DNA of 64,000 nucleotides from Chelatococcus caeni (lineage in GTDB: Bacteria > Pseudomonadota > Alphaproteobacteria > Rhizobiales > Beijerinckiaceae), in contig NZ_JACIEN010000002.1 of assembly GCF_014196925.1 (NCBI RefSeq), positions 682,001 to 746,000 of the forward strand, read 5' to 3'. The notes under the pieces were generated by a model that had not been told where the DNA came from, made no database searches, and was given only the letters and a program-made list of their open reading frames with translations. Position 1 is the stretch's first letter; every line of letters begins with the position of its first letter. The position numbers were made by a program, and so were the translations under genes. Positions 26,945 through 36,188 of this stretch are shown in pieces.

Positions 26945-28453
26945 ATGCGCATCGCATGGTTCCTTGCTGCCGCGCTGGCGGCCCTGTCCACGGCCGTGGC
27001 GGCGAAGCCGCTCAAGGTCGTCGGCCCCTGGGAGATAGCCGGTGTCGATCCGGCGCAGTCGGGCTACGTGTTCAGCCGGCTGCAGGTGGCCGAGACGCTC
27101 GTCACCGCCGACACGAGCGGGCGGCTCGTGCCGGCGCTCGCCGCGGCGTGGTCGGTCAGCGACGACGGCCTTGTCTGGCGCTTCACGCTGCGCCCCGATG
27201 CCGTCTTCCATGACGGGACGCCCGTGACGGCGGAAGCCGCCACGGCGAGCCTGGAGCGCGCACGGGCCGGGGTCGGCGTGCTCACGCAGGTGCCGATCGC
27301 CGGCATCGCAGGCGACGGACGGGACGTGGTGATCCGCCTCGACAAGCCCTTCGCCGCCCTGCCGGCCTATCTCGTCAATTTCAGCGCCATCATCCTCGCC
27401 CCCTCGTCCTACGATGATGCCGGCAAGGTTTCGCGGATCGTCGGCTCCGGTCCCTACAAGGTGAAGAGCCTGACGCCGCCCCTGAAGCTCGAGCTCGAGG
27501 CGTCGCGAGGCTGGTGGGGCGGGGAGCCGGGCATCGCCGAGGTCAGCTATCTCGCCGTCGGGCAGGGCGAGACGCGCGCGCTCATGGCCGAGAGCGGCGA
27601 GGCCGATCTCGTCTTCTCCATGTTGCCGGTCTCCGTCGAACGCCTGCGGCGCAACGGCAAGCTCGACGTGCAGATCGCGACGATCCCGCGCACGCGCATC
27701 CTCAAGGTCAATGCCGGCTCGCCCTTCTTCGACGACGCGAAGGTGCGGCAGGCCGTGAGCCAGGCCATCGACCGGGCGGGCATCGCGAAGGTGATCCTGC
27801 GCAATCCCGACCTTGCCGCCACGCAGCTCTTCCCGCCCGCGCTCGCCGGCTGGCACGTGCCTGATCTCGCGCCGCTCGGCCGCGACCTGGAGGCCGCAAA
27901 GCGGCTGCTGGCCGAGGCGGGCTGGAAGCCGGGAAGCGACGGCATTCTCGAGCGCGACGGCCGGCGCTTCAGCGTGACGCTCGTCACCTACGCCAACTGG
28001 CCCGAGCTGCCGCCCATCGCCACGGCGCTGCAGGCGCAGTTGAGGGAGGTGGGCATCGAGGTGAAGGTGTCCGTCGGCAACAGCTCCGAGATCCCGAGCC
28101 GCCATCGCGACGGCACGCTGGAGATGGGTCTCGTCTCGCGCCTCTATTCCATCGTCCCGGATCCGATCGGAACCCTGCTGCAGGACTATGGCCCCGGCGG
28201 CAGCGACTGGGGCGCCATGGGCTGGTCGAACGAGGAGCTGCCGGCGCTCGTCGGCCGGCTCGTGGGCATGAGCGACCCCGGCGCGCGCGCGCCGTTGCAG
28301 CGGCGGGCGGTCGAGATCCTGCAGGAGGAGCTGCCGAGCATCCCCGTCACCTGGTCGGAACTCGCCATCGTCGCCAGCAAGCGCATCACGGGCGTCAAGG
28401 TCGATCCGCTCGAGGTCAATTACGGCCTCGCCGCCGTCCGCTGGGCCGAATAG
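26945..28453 (+). CDS. ABC substrate-binding protein, peptide/nickel (SBP family 5)
   Basis: 502 residues. Signal peptide MRIAWFLAAALAALSTAVAA, then the family 5 fold: LVPALAAAWSVSDDGLVWRFTLRPDAVFHDGTPVTAE near the N-terminus, DDAKVRQAVSQAIDRAGIAK in the middle, and a C-terminal lobe ending KRITGVKVDPLEVNYG. Family 5 proteins bind oligopeptides, nickel, haem or metallophore complexes. The absence of Arg/Trp peptide-pocket clues and the AT-rich possible metal operator leave metal or metal-chelate uptake open. First gene of a four-gene operon. Confidence 0.88.
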   Translation: MRIAWFLAAALAALSTAVAAKPLKVVGPWEIAGVDPAQSGYVFSRLQVAETLVTADTSGRLVPALAAAWSVSDDGLVWRFTLRPDAVFHDGTPVTAEAATASLERARAGVGVLTQVPIAGIAGDGRDVVIRLDKPFAALPAYLVNFSAIILAPSSYDDAGKVSRIVGSGPYKVKSLTPPLKLELEASRGWWGGEPGIAEVSYLAVGQGETRALMAESGEADLVFSMLPVSVERLRRNGKLDVQIATIPRTRILKVNAGSPFFDDAKVRQAVSQAIDRAGIAKVILRNPDLAATQLFPPALAGWHVPDLAPLGRDLEAAKRLLAEAGWKPGSDGILERDGRRFSVTLVTYANWPELPPIATALQAQLREVGIEVKVSVGNSSEIPSRHRDGTLEMGLVSRLYSIVPDPIGTLLQDYGPGGSDWGAMGWSNEELPALVGRLVGMSDPGARAPLQRRAVEILQEELPSIPVTWSELAIVASKRITGVKVDPLEVNYGLAAVRWAE

Positions 28454-28463
28454 GAGACGCTTC

Positions 28464-29402
28464 GTGAGACGCTTTCTCCTGGCCCGCCTCGCACAGGCCG
28501 GCCTCGTGGCGCTGGTCGTCGGCACCCTCTCATTCGCGCTGATGCGGGCGCTGCCCGGGGATGCTGCGATGCGCATCGCGGCCGGTCGCTATGGGCCGGA
28601 TGCCATGACCGGGCAAGCCGCGGACAAGGTGCGGCTCGAGCTCGGCCTCGACCGGCCATGGCCCGCCCAGTTCCTGGACTGGCTCGAGACCCTCGCCCGG
28701 CTCGACCTCGGCCACTCCCTCGTCACCGGCGCCCCGGTCATCGAGGAGCTGAAGGTCCAGCTCGGCGCTTCGCTCTGGCTCGCCGCCGCGGCGCTCCTCA
28801 TCTCGCTCGCCATCGGCCCCGTGGCCGGCGTCCTCGCGGGGCTCAGGCCGACCGGCTGGGCCGACCGGCTGGGGCTCGCCGCCTCCGTCAGCCTGCGCGC
28901 CGTGCCGCCCTTCGTGCTCGGGCTCGTCCTCATCCTCGTCTTCGCCATCTGGCTCGGCTGGCTGCCGCCCGCCGGCTTCGGGACGGCGCGGGACCTCGTG
29001 CTGCCCGCGCTGACGCTCGCCCTCGGCCTCGCCGCGGTGTCGAGCCGGGTCACGCGCGATGCCGTTGCGGCGGTCGCGAGGGCGCCCCATTTCGCCTTCG
29101 CGCGCCACAAGGGGCTGCCGGAAGCGGTCGTCGTGCGCCGGCACGGGCTGCGCAACGCCGCCATCCCGGTCGTCTCCTATCTCGGCCTGCAGGCCATCTA
29201 TCTCGTCGAAGGGGTCGTCGTGGTGGAAAGCCTCTTCGCCTATCCCGGCATCGGCCATGCCCTCGTCCACGCCATCGTCGAGCGGGATATTCCCATGGTC
29301 CAGGGCACCGCACTCGCCATGGGGCTCATCTTCGTCGCCGTCACGGCCTGTGTCGACGCCGCCTCCGCATGGCTCGACCCACGGCTGAGGAGCGCGCGAT
29401 GA
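28464..29402 (+). CDS. ABC permease, DppB/NikB-type
   Basis: 312 residues with about six membrane spans. The opening RRFLLARLAQAGLVALVVGTLSF and the ALPGDAA segment are the usual start of DppB/NikB permeases, and the EAA-like loop lies at HGLRNAAIPVVSYLGLQAIYL followed by ESLFAYPGIGHALV. The start is GTG at 28464, with TAGGAG 7 nt upstream, 10 bp after the substrate-binding gene. Its stop overlaps the next permease start (ATGA). Confidence 0.92.
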   Translation: MRRFLLARLAQAGLVALVVGTLSFALMRALPGDAAMRIAAGRYGPDAMTGQAADKVRLELGLDRPWPAQFLDWLETLARLDLGHSLVTGAPVIEELKVQLGASLWLAAAALLISLAIGPVAGVLAGLRPTGWADRLGLAASVSLRAVPPFVLGLVLILVFAIWLGWLPPAGFGTARDLVLPALTLALGLAAVSSRVTRDAVAAVARAPHFAFARHKGLPEAVVVRRHGLRNAAIPVVSYLGLQAIYLVEGVVVVESLFAYPGIGHALVHAIVERDIPMVQGTALAMGLIFVAVTACVDAASAWLDPRLRSAR

Positions 29403-30220
29403 GCACCGGCCTCGACGTTCTCACCGCGTCCCGGCCCCGCGCCGTGACGGCACGCGGGGCCGGCGCGGCCCTCATCGCCGCTCTCGCCGCCTTTACCATC
29501 CTGGGCCCGCTCGTGATCGAGGTCGATCCGGCGGCGCAGGACCTGTCGGCGAGCCTCGCGCCCGTCGGCGGCGACTATCTCCTCGGTGCCGACCATTACG
29601 GGCGCAGCCTGCTGGCGCGGCTCGCCCATGGCGCGCGGCTGTCGTTCGGCATGGCCTTCCTCACCATGCTGACGGCCGCCGTGCCGGGCATCCTCCTCGG
29701 CCTCGTCGCCGCCTGGCGCGGTGGCCTCGCCGAGCGGGCCTTCGAGCTTCTGGCGAACATCGTCCTGGCGCTGCCCGGGCTGATGCTCGTCCTGCTGCTG
29801 CTCGCCTTCGCGCCCGGTCATTTCGGGCCGCTCTACCTCGGCCTTGCACTCACGCTGTGGGTGGAGTTCTACCGCGTCACCCGCGCCACGACGACCTCGC
29901 TCCTCAAGGAGCCGCATGTGGAGGCGGCGAAGCTCCTCGGCTTCGGGCCGGCATACATCCTGCGCTGCCATGTCCTGCCGGTCATCGCGCCGCTGATCGC
30001 GACGCTCGCCGCCTTCGCCATGGCCACCGCGATCATCGCGATCTCCACTTTGAGCGCCATCAGCGTCGGCCTGCAGCCGCCAACGCCCGAACTCGGCAGC
30101 ATGATCGTCGAGCTGCTTCCCTATTACGCCGAGGCGCCCCTGCACGTGCTCGCCCCCGCGGTGCTGATCGTCCTCCTGGTCCTCGGGCTGCAACTCGTCG
30201 CACGCGGAGAAGGCCGATGA
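29399..30220 (+). CDS. ABC permease, DppC/NikC-type
   Basis: 273 residues, five or six membrane spans. It carries the DppC signature around HYGRSLLARLAHGARLSFGMAFL and the coupling loop EPHVEAAKLLGFGPAYILRCHVLPVIAPL. It overlaps the previous permease by 4 bp and the ATPase gene by 4 bp, both as ATGA. It forms the heteromeric membrane channel together with the DppB-type protein. Confidence 0.92.
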   Translation: MSTGLDVLTASRPRAVTARGAGAALIAALAAFTILGPLVIEVDPAAQDLSASLAPVGGDYLLGADHYGRSLLARLAHGARLSFGMAFLTMLTAAVPGILLGLVAAWRGGLAERAFELLANIVLALPGLMLVLLLLAFAPGHFGPLYLGLALTLWVEFYRVTRATTTSLLKEPHVEAAKLLGFGPAYILRCHVLPVIAPLIATLAAFAMATAIIAISTLSAISVGLQPPTPELGSMIVELLPYYAEAPLHVLAPAVLIVLLVLGLQLVARGEGR

Positions 30221-31689
30221 ACGTCGCCACCGATATGCGCGACCTGTCGATCGCGGGGCTGAGCGTCAGTGGCGGTGCCGGGCCCATCGTGCGGGACGTC
30301 ACTCTTTCTGTCCGGCCGGGACAGCCGCTCACGCTGCTCGGGGAAAGCGGCTCCGGCAAGTCGCTCGTCGCCCAGGCAGTGATGGGCAGCCTGCCGCCGG
30401 GCCTGACCGCCTCGGGGCACATCCGCCTCGCGGGCACCGATCTCCTCGCCGCCCCGGCCGCGGTCCGCCGCAAGGGCTGGGGACGCACCATCTCGCTCCT
30501 GCCGCAGGAACCCTGGCTCGCCCTCGATCCGACCATGCGGATTGCCGGGCAGGTGGCCGAGGTGCACCGCTTCGTGCATGGGCGCAGCGCGCAGGAAAGC
30601 CGGCTTCGGGCCGAGGAGAACCTCGCCGAGGTCGGCCTCGACCGTGCCGGGACGCTCTATCCCTTCCAGATGTCGGGCGGCATGTGCCAGCGGGCAGCCA
30701 TCGCCATCACCCATGCGAGTGACAGCGCCCTCCTGATCGCGGACGAGCCGACCAAGGGGCTCGACGCCGCGTTGCGCGACGGCGTGGTGGAGCGGCTGAA
30801 GCAGGAGATCGCGGCCGGCCGGCTCGTCTTCACCATCACCCATGACGTCGCCGTCGCGGGCGCGCTCGGCGGCATGATCGGCGTGATGCTGGACGGGCGG
30901 CTCGTCGACTACGGGCCGGCGGAGGAGGTTCTGTCGGCTCCCACCCATCCCTACACGAAGGCACTCCTCGCCGCCGATCCGGCGACGTGGCAGCGCCGGG
31001 TGCCGACACAGGCCGGCGCCCCGGTCGTGACCGGCCGCGCTCTCGCCAAGGCCTATGGCGGGCGAAGCCTGTTCGAGGGGCTCGACATAGAGGTTAGCGC
31101 CGGCGAGATCGTGGCGGTGGTCGGGCCGAGCGGCTGCGGCAAGACCACGCTCGGCAACATCCTCCTCGGCCTCGCCCCGGCCGGCAGCGGCACCGTCGAG
31201 CGGCAAGGTGGCGTGCCGCCGGTGCGTTTCCAGAAGCTCTATCAGGACCCGCCAGCGGCCTTCGCCCCGCATCAGACGATCCGGCGCGCGCTGGCGGATC
31301 TCGTCGGGCTCCACGGCCTCTCCTGGGGCAAGGCCGAAGCGCTCATCGCGCGCCTGCGGCTCGGTGAGCACCTCCTCGACCGCCGGCCGGGCGAGATCTC
31401 GGGCGGCGAGCTGCAGCGCTTCGCGCTCGCCCGCGGGCTCCTGCTCGACCCCGTCTTCCTCTTTGCCGACGAGGCGACCTCGCGTCTCGATCCGGTCAGC
31501 CAGAAGGAGGTGGTCGAGCTGCTCCTCGAGATCGTGCGCGACACCGGGCTCGCCGTGCTCCTGGTCACGCACGACGGGGCGCTAGCGGACAAGATCGCGG
31601 ACAGGGCCGTCCTGCTTGATCGACCTGCAGCATGGGTATCCCGCCGAGCCTGCGATGCCTTGACAACGGGCCTCGCGCCATGTTTTTGA
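30217..31689 (+). CDS. Fused double ABC ATPase (DppD-DppF type)
   Basis: 490 residues with two full nucleotide-binding domains in one chain, replacing the separate DppD and DppF proteins. Domain 1 (about residues 10-250): Walker A GESGSGKS, signature MSGGMCQR, Walker B LLIADEPTKGLD, then the HPYTKALL tail. Domain 2 (about 265-480): Walker A GPSGCGKT, signature ISGGELQR, Walker B FLFADEATSRLD, H-loop VTHDGA. It ends the operon. The signature of domain 1 has Met-Cys (GGMCQR) instead of the usual GGMRQR. Translation is coupled to the permease upstream. Confidence 0.93.
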   Translation: MNVATDMRDLSIAGLSVSGGAGPIVRDVTLSVRPGQPLTLLGESGSGKSLVAQAVMGSLPPGLTASGHIRLAGTDLLAAPAAVRRKGWGRTISLLPQEPWLALDPTMRIAGQVAEVHRFVHGRSAQESRLRAEENLAEVGLDRAGTLYPFQMSGGMCQRAAIAITHASDSALLIADEPTKGLDAALRDGVVERLKQEIAAGRLVFTITHDVAVAGALGGMIGVMLDGRLVDYGPAEEVLSAPTHPYTKALLAADPATWQRRVPTQAGAPVVTGRALAKAYGGRSLFEGLDIEVSAGEIVAVVGPSGCGKTTLGNILLGLAPAGSGTVERQGGVPPVRFQKLYQDPPAAFAPHQTIRRALADLVGLHGLSWGKAEALIARLRLGEHLLDRRPGEISGGELQRFALARGLLLDPVFLFADEATSRLDPVSQKEVVELLLEIVRDTGLAVLLVTHDGALADKIADRAVLLDRPAAWVSRRACDALTTGLAPCF

Positions 31690-31751
31690 ACGCCGTCCGC
31701 CACATTTCGAACAAATTTTATTAAAAGTTGTGCACGCAATGTATATCCAAT

Positions 31752-31779
31752 CAGGGGTTGTGATTATGGTTGACCCCTG
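31752..31779 (+). promoter_or_regulatory. Inverted repeat before the TPS operon
   Basis: Arms CAGGGGT (31752-31758) and ACCCCTG (31773-31779) with a 14-nt spacer lie in the 129-bp AT-rich gap between the ABC operon and the IalB-like gene. Immediately upstream, the sequence is AT-rich (ATTTTATTAAAAG.., ..TATATCC), a plausible promoter for the 12-kb TPS operon. It could be an operator or the stem of a weak terminator; there is no T-tract after it. Confidence 0.35.
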
Positions 31780-31818
31780 CTAGATCGCACGCGGCTCGTC
31801 CCCCATTGCGATCCGGTC

Positions 31819-32355
31819 ATGTTCCTCGCGCTTTCCTCCCGCGTTCACGTCCTCCTGCCCGTCGTCCTGGCTGCCGCCTTTGGCGCCGGCCTTGATCGCT
31901 CCCTCGCCGCGCCGGCGGTGGAGCGGTTCGACGATTGGGAGGTGCATTGCGGGGAGGGGACGGGGGCGACGGCCGCGGCAAAGGGCAACTGCAAGGCCGT
32001 GCAGCGGCTCGCGGTGAAGGACAGCGGCGAGACCGTCTTCCTCCTCACCGTCCTGCCGGACGCCGGCGGCAAGGGGCTCGTCGGCATCGTCTCGGTGCCG
32101 CTCGGCGGTTATCTCGCGCCGGGCATCGAGCTCAGGATCGACGGGCGCAAGCCCTACAAGCTGCTCGTCGAGACCTGCAACGCCTCGGGCTGCCACGCCG
32201 GCTTTGCGCTCGCCGGCAACGTGCTCGCGCAGATGAAGGCGGGCGACAAGGCGGTGTTCCGCGTCTGGACGGCGAAGGAGAAGCCGGCCGACGTGACCGT
32301 GTCGCTCGCCGGCTTCACCAAGGCTATCGGCGCGCTGGACGGGCCGGCCCGATGA
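31819..32355 (+). CDS. Invasion-associated locus B (IalB) family protein
   Basis: 178 residues. Signal peptide ending near RSLAAP, followed by the IalB pattern: FDDWEVHCGE, a conserved Cys in GNCKAVQRL, the strand LGGYLAPGIELRIDGRKPYK, then ETCNASGCHAGFAL with paired cysteines. IalB proteins are periplasmic or outer-membrane-associated; in Bartonella the locus affects erythrocyte entry. Its stop overlaps the TPS exoprotein start as ATGA, which makes it the first gene of the TPS operon. A chaperone-like or envelope role for the exoproteins is a guess. Confidence 0.85.
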   Translation: MFLALSSRVHVLLPVVLAAAFGAGLDRSLAAPAVERFDDWEVHCGEGTGATAAAKGNCKAVQRLAVKDSGETVFLLTVLPDAGGKGLVGIVSVPLGGYLAPGIELRIDGRKPYKLLVETCNASGCHAGFALAGNVLAQMKAGDKAVFRVWTAKEKPADVTVSLAGFTKAIGALDGPAR

Positions 32356-34331
32356 TCCCCTCCCGTCGATCGGGGCGGCCGCTCGCGCTGGCCGCCGGCT
32401 TCGCCGCGCTTGCCCTCGGTGCGAACGGGGCGGCCTTGGCGCAGGCCGTGCAGGCCGATGGCGGCACCGCGACGATGGTGACGGTCGGCGCCGGGGGGCG
32501 GATCACCGTCGGAATCGCGCCGCCCGGCGCCCATGACATCAGCCGCAACACCTACACGCATTTCTCCGTGCCGGCCGCCGGCGTGGTGCTGGACAACAGC
32601 GCCGGGGCCGGCGCCAGGACGATCCTCAACGAGGTCACCTCCGCCAATCGCAGCCGCATCGAAGGGCCGCTCGAGGTGCTCGGGAACAGGGCGCACGTCA
32701 TCCTCGCCAACCCCAACGGCATCACCGTCAACGGCGGCTCGTTCATCAACACGAGCGGCGTGCTGCTGTCGACCGGCCAGGTGCGCATCGACGGCGGCGC
32801 CATCACGGCGACGTCCGGTGCCGGCGACATCGAGGTCGGCCCCGGCGGGCTCGGCGGAACCATGGCGAGCCTGCAGATGCTCGCCGCGAGGATCAGGATC
32901 GACGGGCCCGTCACCAACACGAACACGATGTCCGAGGCCGACGTCGGCCTGACGGCGGGAGACGCGGAACTGACGCTCGATGCCGCCGTCCGCGCGGGCG
33001 ACAGCATTCCCGGCTGGATCACGAGCCGGAGCATCAAGGCGGGTGCTTCCGAGGACGTCCTCGTCGACGTCACGCAGCGCGGTTCCCTGTCGGCGAGCCG
33101 CGTCAGCATCGCCGTCAACGCCAAGGGCGCCGGCGTGAGCTATGCCGGCGCCGGCCAGGCGGCGCGCGGCACTTTCACGATCGACGCCAACGGCAAGGTG
33201 ACGCTCGCGGGCGCCGCGATCGAGGCGGACCGGGCGGTGAAGATCGCCGCCGATGCCGTCGAGGTTCTCAACGCGCCGGCGCGCCAGAGCACGCTCGCCT
33301 CAAGCAAGTCGGCCGTGACCCTGCTGGCGCGCGCCGGAGACCTCGTCCTGAAGGGCCGGGTGACCGGCGCGGCGATGGATGCGGACGATCCCGATTCCAG
33401 AGGCGACGTCACGCTCTTCGCCTCCGGCGATATCCGCCTCCTGTCCGACAGTCCCGACAGGCTCGCCATCGCCTTCGCCGCGGGCGACGGCGGGCTCTCG
33501 GTGACGGCCGGCGGCACGGTGGAGAACCGCACCGGCCGCCTGGTTGCCGCGGAACGCGTGAACATCACCGCGGCACGGCTGGAGAATGTCACCGACATGA
33601 CGCCGGCCGGTACGCCGCAGGTGGCGGTCGTGCAACGGGCGCATGGGTCGTTCTTCGGACGGCTGTTCGGCAAGCGCCGCCGGTTCACGGTGGCGAGCAT
33701 GGACTACGGCCTGCCGCGCATTCCGCTCCAGCTCGGCTATATCGCCGGCGAAACGGTCCTCATCTTTGCGGCGGACGTCGTCAACAGCGGCCAGATCGAC
33801 GCCTATGGCGCGCTGGTCATGGAGACCGAGCGCCTGCACAACATCGGGCTGGCGAGCGGCTCCTGGAGCTACAGCGAGACCTGCGGCTTCACCTGCACCA
33901 GGAGGGGAGCATCCACCGCGGCGATCGTCGGCGGCAACATCAATGCCGAGGCCGGCATGCTGATCACGGCCGGGGAGAGCGTCGTCAACGACGGCGGGCG
34001 CATCTGGGCCATCGGCGAGTTGGTCATCACCGCCCCGGAGGTGCGCGGCACCGCCCGCAGCGTACCGGTCTTCGCCACCATGCCCGGCGGCCTCGGCAAT
34101 GCCTTCGCCGGCCCGACGACGGTCGTCTCCTTCCAGCAGGTCGGCGGCGTCTTCGAGACGACCTTCGGCACCTTGCGCATCGTCTCCGACGGGCCCGTGA
34201 TCCTGGACGCCGGCGCCATCCTTGCCGGGGCCGCGAGCGACATCGCGAACGGAATCCTGGCGGTCTCTTCGCCCGATACGCGTCCGGCTGCCCCGCGGCG
34301 CAAGATCGGCCTCGTCGCGGACTGGTTCTGA
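32352..34331 (+). CDS. Short TPS-domain exoprotein (TpsA-like, no toxin tip)
   Basis: 659 residues. Signal peptide (..ALALGANGAALAQA) then the TPS secretion domain of filamentous haemagglutinins, with GAHDISRNTYTHFSVPAAGVVLDN, ILNEVTSANRS and the NPNG box (ILANPNGITVNGG) near residue 120. The rest is beta-helical repeat sequence, with an odd basic insert (FFGRLFGKRRRF) near residue 437 and a four-residue-spaced Cys pair (CGFTC). The C-terminus ends RRKIGLVADWF and has no toxin-like domain or following immunity gene. It is probably a second passenger of the shared TpsB. It overlaps ialB and abuts tpsB. Confidence 0.88.
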   Translation: MIPSRRSGRPLALAAGFAALALGANGAALAQAVQADGGTATMVTVGAGGRITVGIAPPGAHDISRNTYTHFSVPAAGVVLDNSAGAGARTILNEVTSANRSRIEGPLEVLGNRAHVILANPNGITVNGGSFINTSGVLLSTGQVRIDGGAITATSGAGDIEVGPGGLGGTMASLQMLAARIRIDGPVTNTNTMSEADVGLTAGDAELTLDAAVRAGDSIPGWITSRSIKAGASEDVLVDVTQRGSLSASRVSIAVNAKGAGVSYAGAGQAARGTFTIDANGKVTLAGAAIEADRAVKIAADAVEVLNAPARQSTLASSKSAVTLLARAGDLVLKGRVTGAAMDADDPDSRGDVTLFASGDIRLLSDSPDRLAIAFAAGDGGLSVTAGGTVENRTGRLVAAERVNITAARLENVTDMTPAGTPQVAVVQRAHGSFFGRLFGKRRRFTVASMDYGLPRIPLQLGYIAGETVLIFAADVVNSGQIDAYGALVMETERLHNIGLASGSWSYSETCGFTCTRRGASTAAIVGGNINAEAGMLITAGESVVNDGGRIWAIGELVITAPEVRGTARSVPVFATMPGGLGNAFAGPTTVVSFQQVGGVFETTFGTLRIVSDGPVILDAGAILAGAASDIANGILAVSSPDTRPAAPRRKIGLVADWF

Positions 34332-34332
34332 G

Positions 34333-36177
34333 ATGGCGAGAGCGCTCCGGTCCATCGCGCGCGGCCTCGTCGCGGCCCTTGCCTGCACGGCCTTCGCCTG
34401 CGGCGCGCTCGTAGCGCCGGTCATCGCTGCAGAGGGCGAGGCGGCCGGCAGGCAGAAGCCGCTGCAGCCCACGGGACGCTCGCTGACCATCGCGAGCGGC
34501 GCCGGGCCACAGGACGGGGCCGAGGCGTCCGGCTGCTTCGCCATCGACGAGATCCGCATCGCCGGCATCGAGCTCATCGACGACGAGGACATCCGGCAGG
34601 CGGTCGCGCCGAAGGTGAGATCCTGCGTCACCACGGACGATCTCAACGCCATTGTCGGCGCCGTCAACGCGCTGCACGCGGACCGCGGCTACGTCACCAC
34701 GCAGGCCTATGTGCCGGAGCAGGACGTGGTGGCGAGCCGGGCGCTCGCGCTCAATGTCTTCACCGGCCGGGTCGATGCCATCACCTACCGCGAGGAGGCC
34801 GGCGACGAGGCGCTGCCGCTCGGCGAACGCCTCTCAAAGGCCTGGGGCACGGTGGAGGAGGCGCGGGGGCTCTGGGGCGTCATTTCGGGCCTCTCGGGCC
34901 TTCTCGACACGCTCGACGACCCGCTCGACCGCTTTCAGATCCTCGACGGGGCGTCCCACCCCGGCCTCAAGCCCTGGTTCGCCTTCGCCATCGGGCCTGG
35001 CGACGTGCTGCAGCTCCACGACGTGCAGCACGGTGTCGACCAGATCAACCGCGTCGGCTCGGGCCATGCGGAGGCCAAGCTCGAGGCGGGCGAGGCGCCG
35101 GCGACGAGCAACGTCGTCGTCGTCAACCGGCCGGCCGACAGCTTCCGTCTTCTCGCCGGCTACGAGATCAACGGCGCCGATATCAACGGCTCGGGCCAGA
35201 CCGTCGCCAACCGCCTGCGGCTCGACCTTTCCAAGGACAATCTCATCGGCATCAGCGACGCCTGGCAGCTGTCCTATGCCGGCGGCGTCGACAGCAACGA
35301 GGTGCGGGCCGCCGCCTCGCTGCCCTTCCGGCGCTTCACCTTCTCCTTCGCCGCCGGCTATTCGGAATCCCTGACGGAAATCGTCCCCACCGTCGATCTC
35401 TTCAGCCGCAGCGGCACGGTGACGGGCGGGCTGTCGTATGCGCTCGTCAAGAACGCCGACCGGCTCGTCGCCATCGACGGCTCGCTGCAATGGCGACGCT
35501 CCGAGCGCTTCGTCAATTCCGCCCAGCTGACGCCGCAGGCGCTCTCGGTGGCCCGCCTCGGGCTCTCCGAGACCCTGTTCTTCGACAAGGCGCAACTCTC
35601 CTACGGCGCCGGCATCAACCGCGGGCTTCCCGTCCTCGGGGCGACGAAGGATGCGCCGGACCTGCCGGCAGACGCGCCGCACGCCCAGTTCTGGAAACTG
35701 GACGCCTTCGCCGGCTTCGCCAAGGCCGTGCCGGACATCGGCCTCCTGCGCCTCGACCTTGCAGCGCAGTTCTCGCCCGTGCCGCTCTACGGCGACGACG
35801 AGATGACGCTCGGCTCCTCGTCGACCGTGCGCGGCTTCACCAACGGCGCCGTCAAGGTCGACAGCGGGGCCGTGCTGCGCAGCGAATTCGCCTTCGCCGT
35901 GCCGGCCGACGCGATCATCGGCGACCTGAAGGATGACCTCGTCCTCGCCCACGAGGTGCTCTCGGCCCTGCAGCCCTATGTCTTCGCCGACCTCGGCTAC
36001 GGCCGCAATCTCGCCGAAGGCCGCAACCTCGCCCGCGCCGGCCTCGGTGCCGGCCTGCGCTACCGCCATGGCCGGCTCAACCTCGACGCCAGCATCGCCC
36101 AGCCGGTCTACCAGCGCGGGCTGAAGGGGCCGACGACACCAGAAGTCTACCTCACCGCCAGCTTCAAACTGCTCTGA
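34333..36177 (+). CDS. TpsB outer-membrane transporter (ShlB/FhaC/HecB family)
   Basis: 614 residues. A signal sequence (~1-32) is followed by a polypeptide-transport-associated region (about residues 62-155, CFAIDEIRIAGIELIDDEDIR.., NALHADRGYVTTQAYVPEQ) and a 16-strand barrel. The L6 loop motif VRGF is present (SSTVRGFTNGAV, about residue 498), as in FhaC. An insert of about 40 residues between the POTRA part and the barrel (KAWGTVEEARGLWG..) is unusual. It starts 1 bp after the exoprotein stop. It should export both the short exoprotein and the large TpsA. Ends in a terminal Leu (FKLL) rather than the typical Phe. Confidence 0.9.
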   Translation: MARALRSIARGLVAALACTAFACGALVAPVIAAEGEAAGRQKPLQPTGRSLTIASGAGPQDGAEASGCFAIDEIRIAGIELIDDEDIRQAVAPKVRSCVTTDDLNAIVGAVNALHADRGYVTTQAYVPEQDVVASRALALNVFTGRVDAITYREEAGDEALPLGERLSKAWGTVEEARGLWGVISGLSGLLDTLDDPLDRFQILDGASHPGLKPWFAFAIGPGDVLQLHDVQHGVDQINRVGSGHAEAKLEAGEAPATSNVVVVNRPADSFRLLAGYEINGADINGSGQTVANRLRLDLSKDNLIGISDAWQLSYAGGVDSNEVRAAASLPFRRFTFSFAAGYSESLTEIVPTVDLFSRSGTVTGGLSYALVKNADRLVAIDGSLQWRRSERFVNSAQLTPQALSVARLGLSETLFFDKAQLSYGAGINRGLPVLGATKDAPDLPADAPHAQFWKLDAFAGFAKAVPDIGLLRLDLAAQFSPVPLYGDDEMTLGSSSTVRGFTNGAVKVDSGAVLRSEFAFAVPADAIIGDLKDDLVLAHEVLSALQPYVFADLGYGRNLAEGRNLARAGLGAGLRYRHGRLNLDASIAQPVYQRGLKGPTTPEVYLTASFKLL

Positions 36178-36188
36178 AAGGTCCTTTC

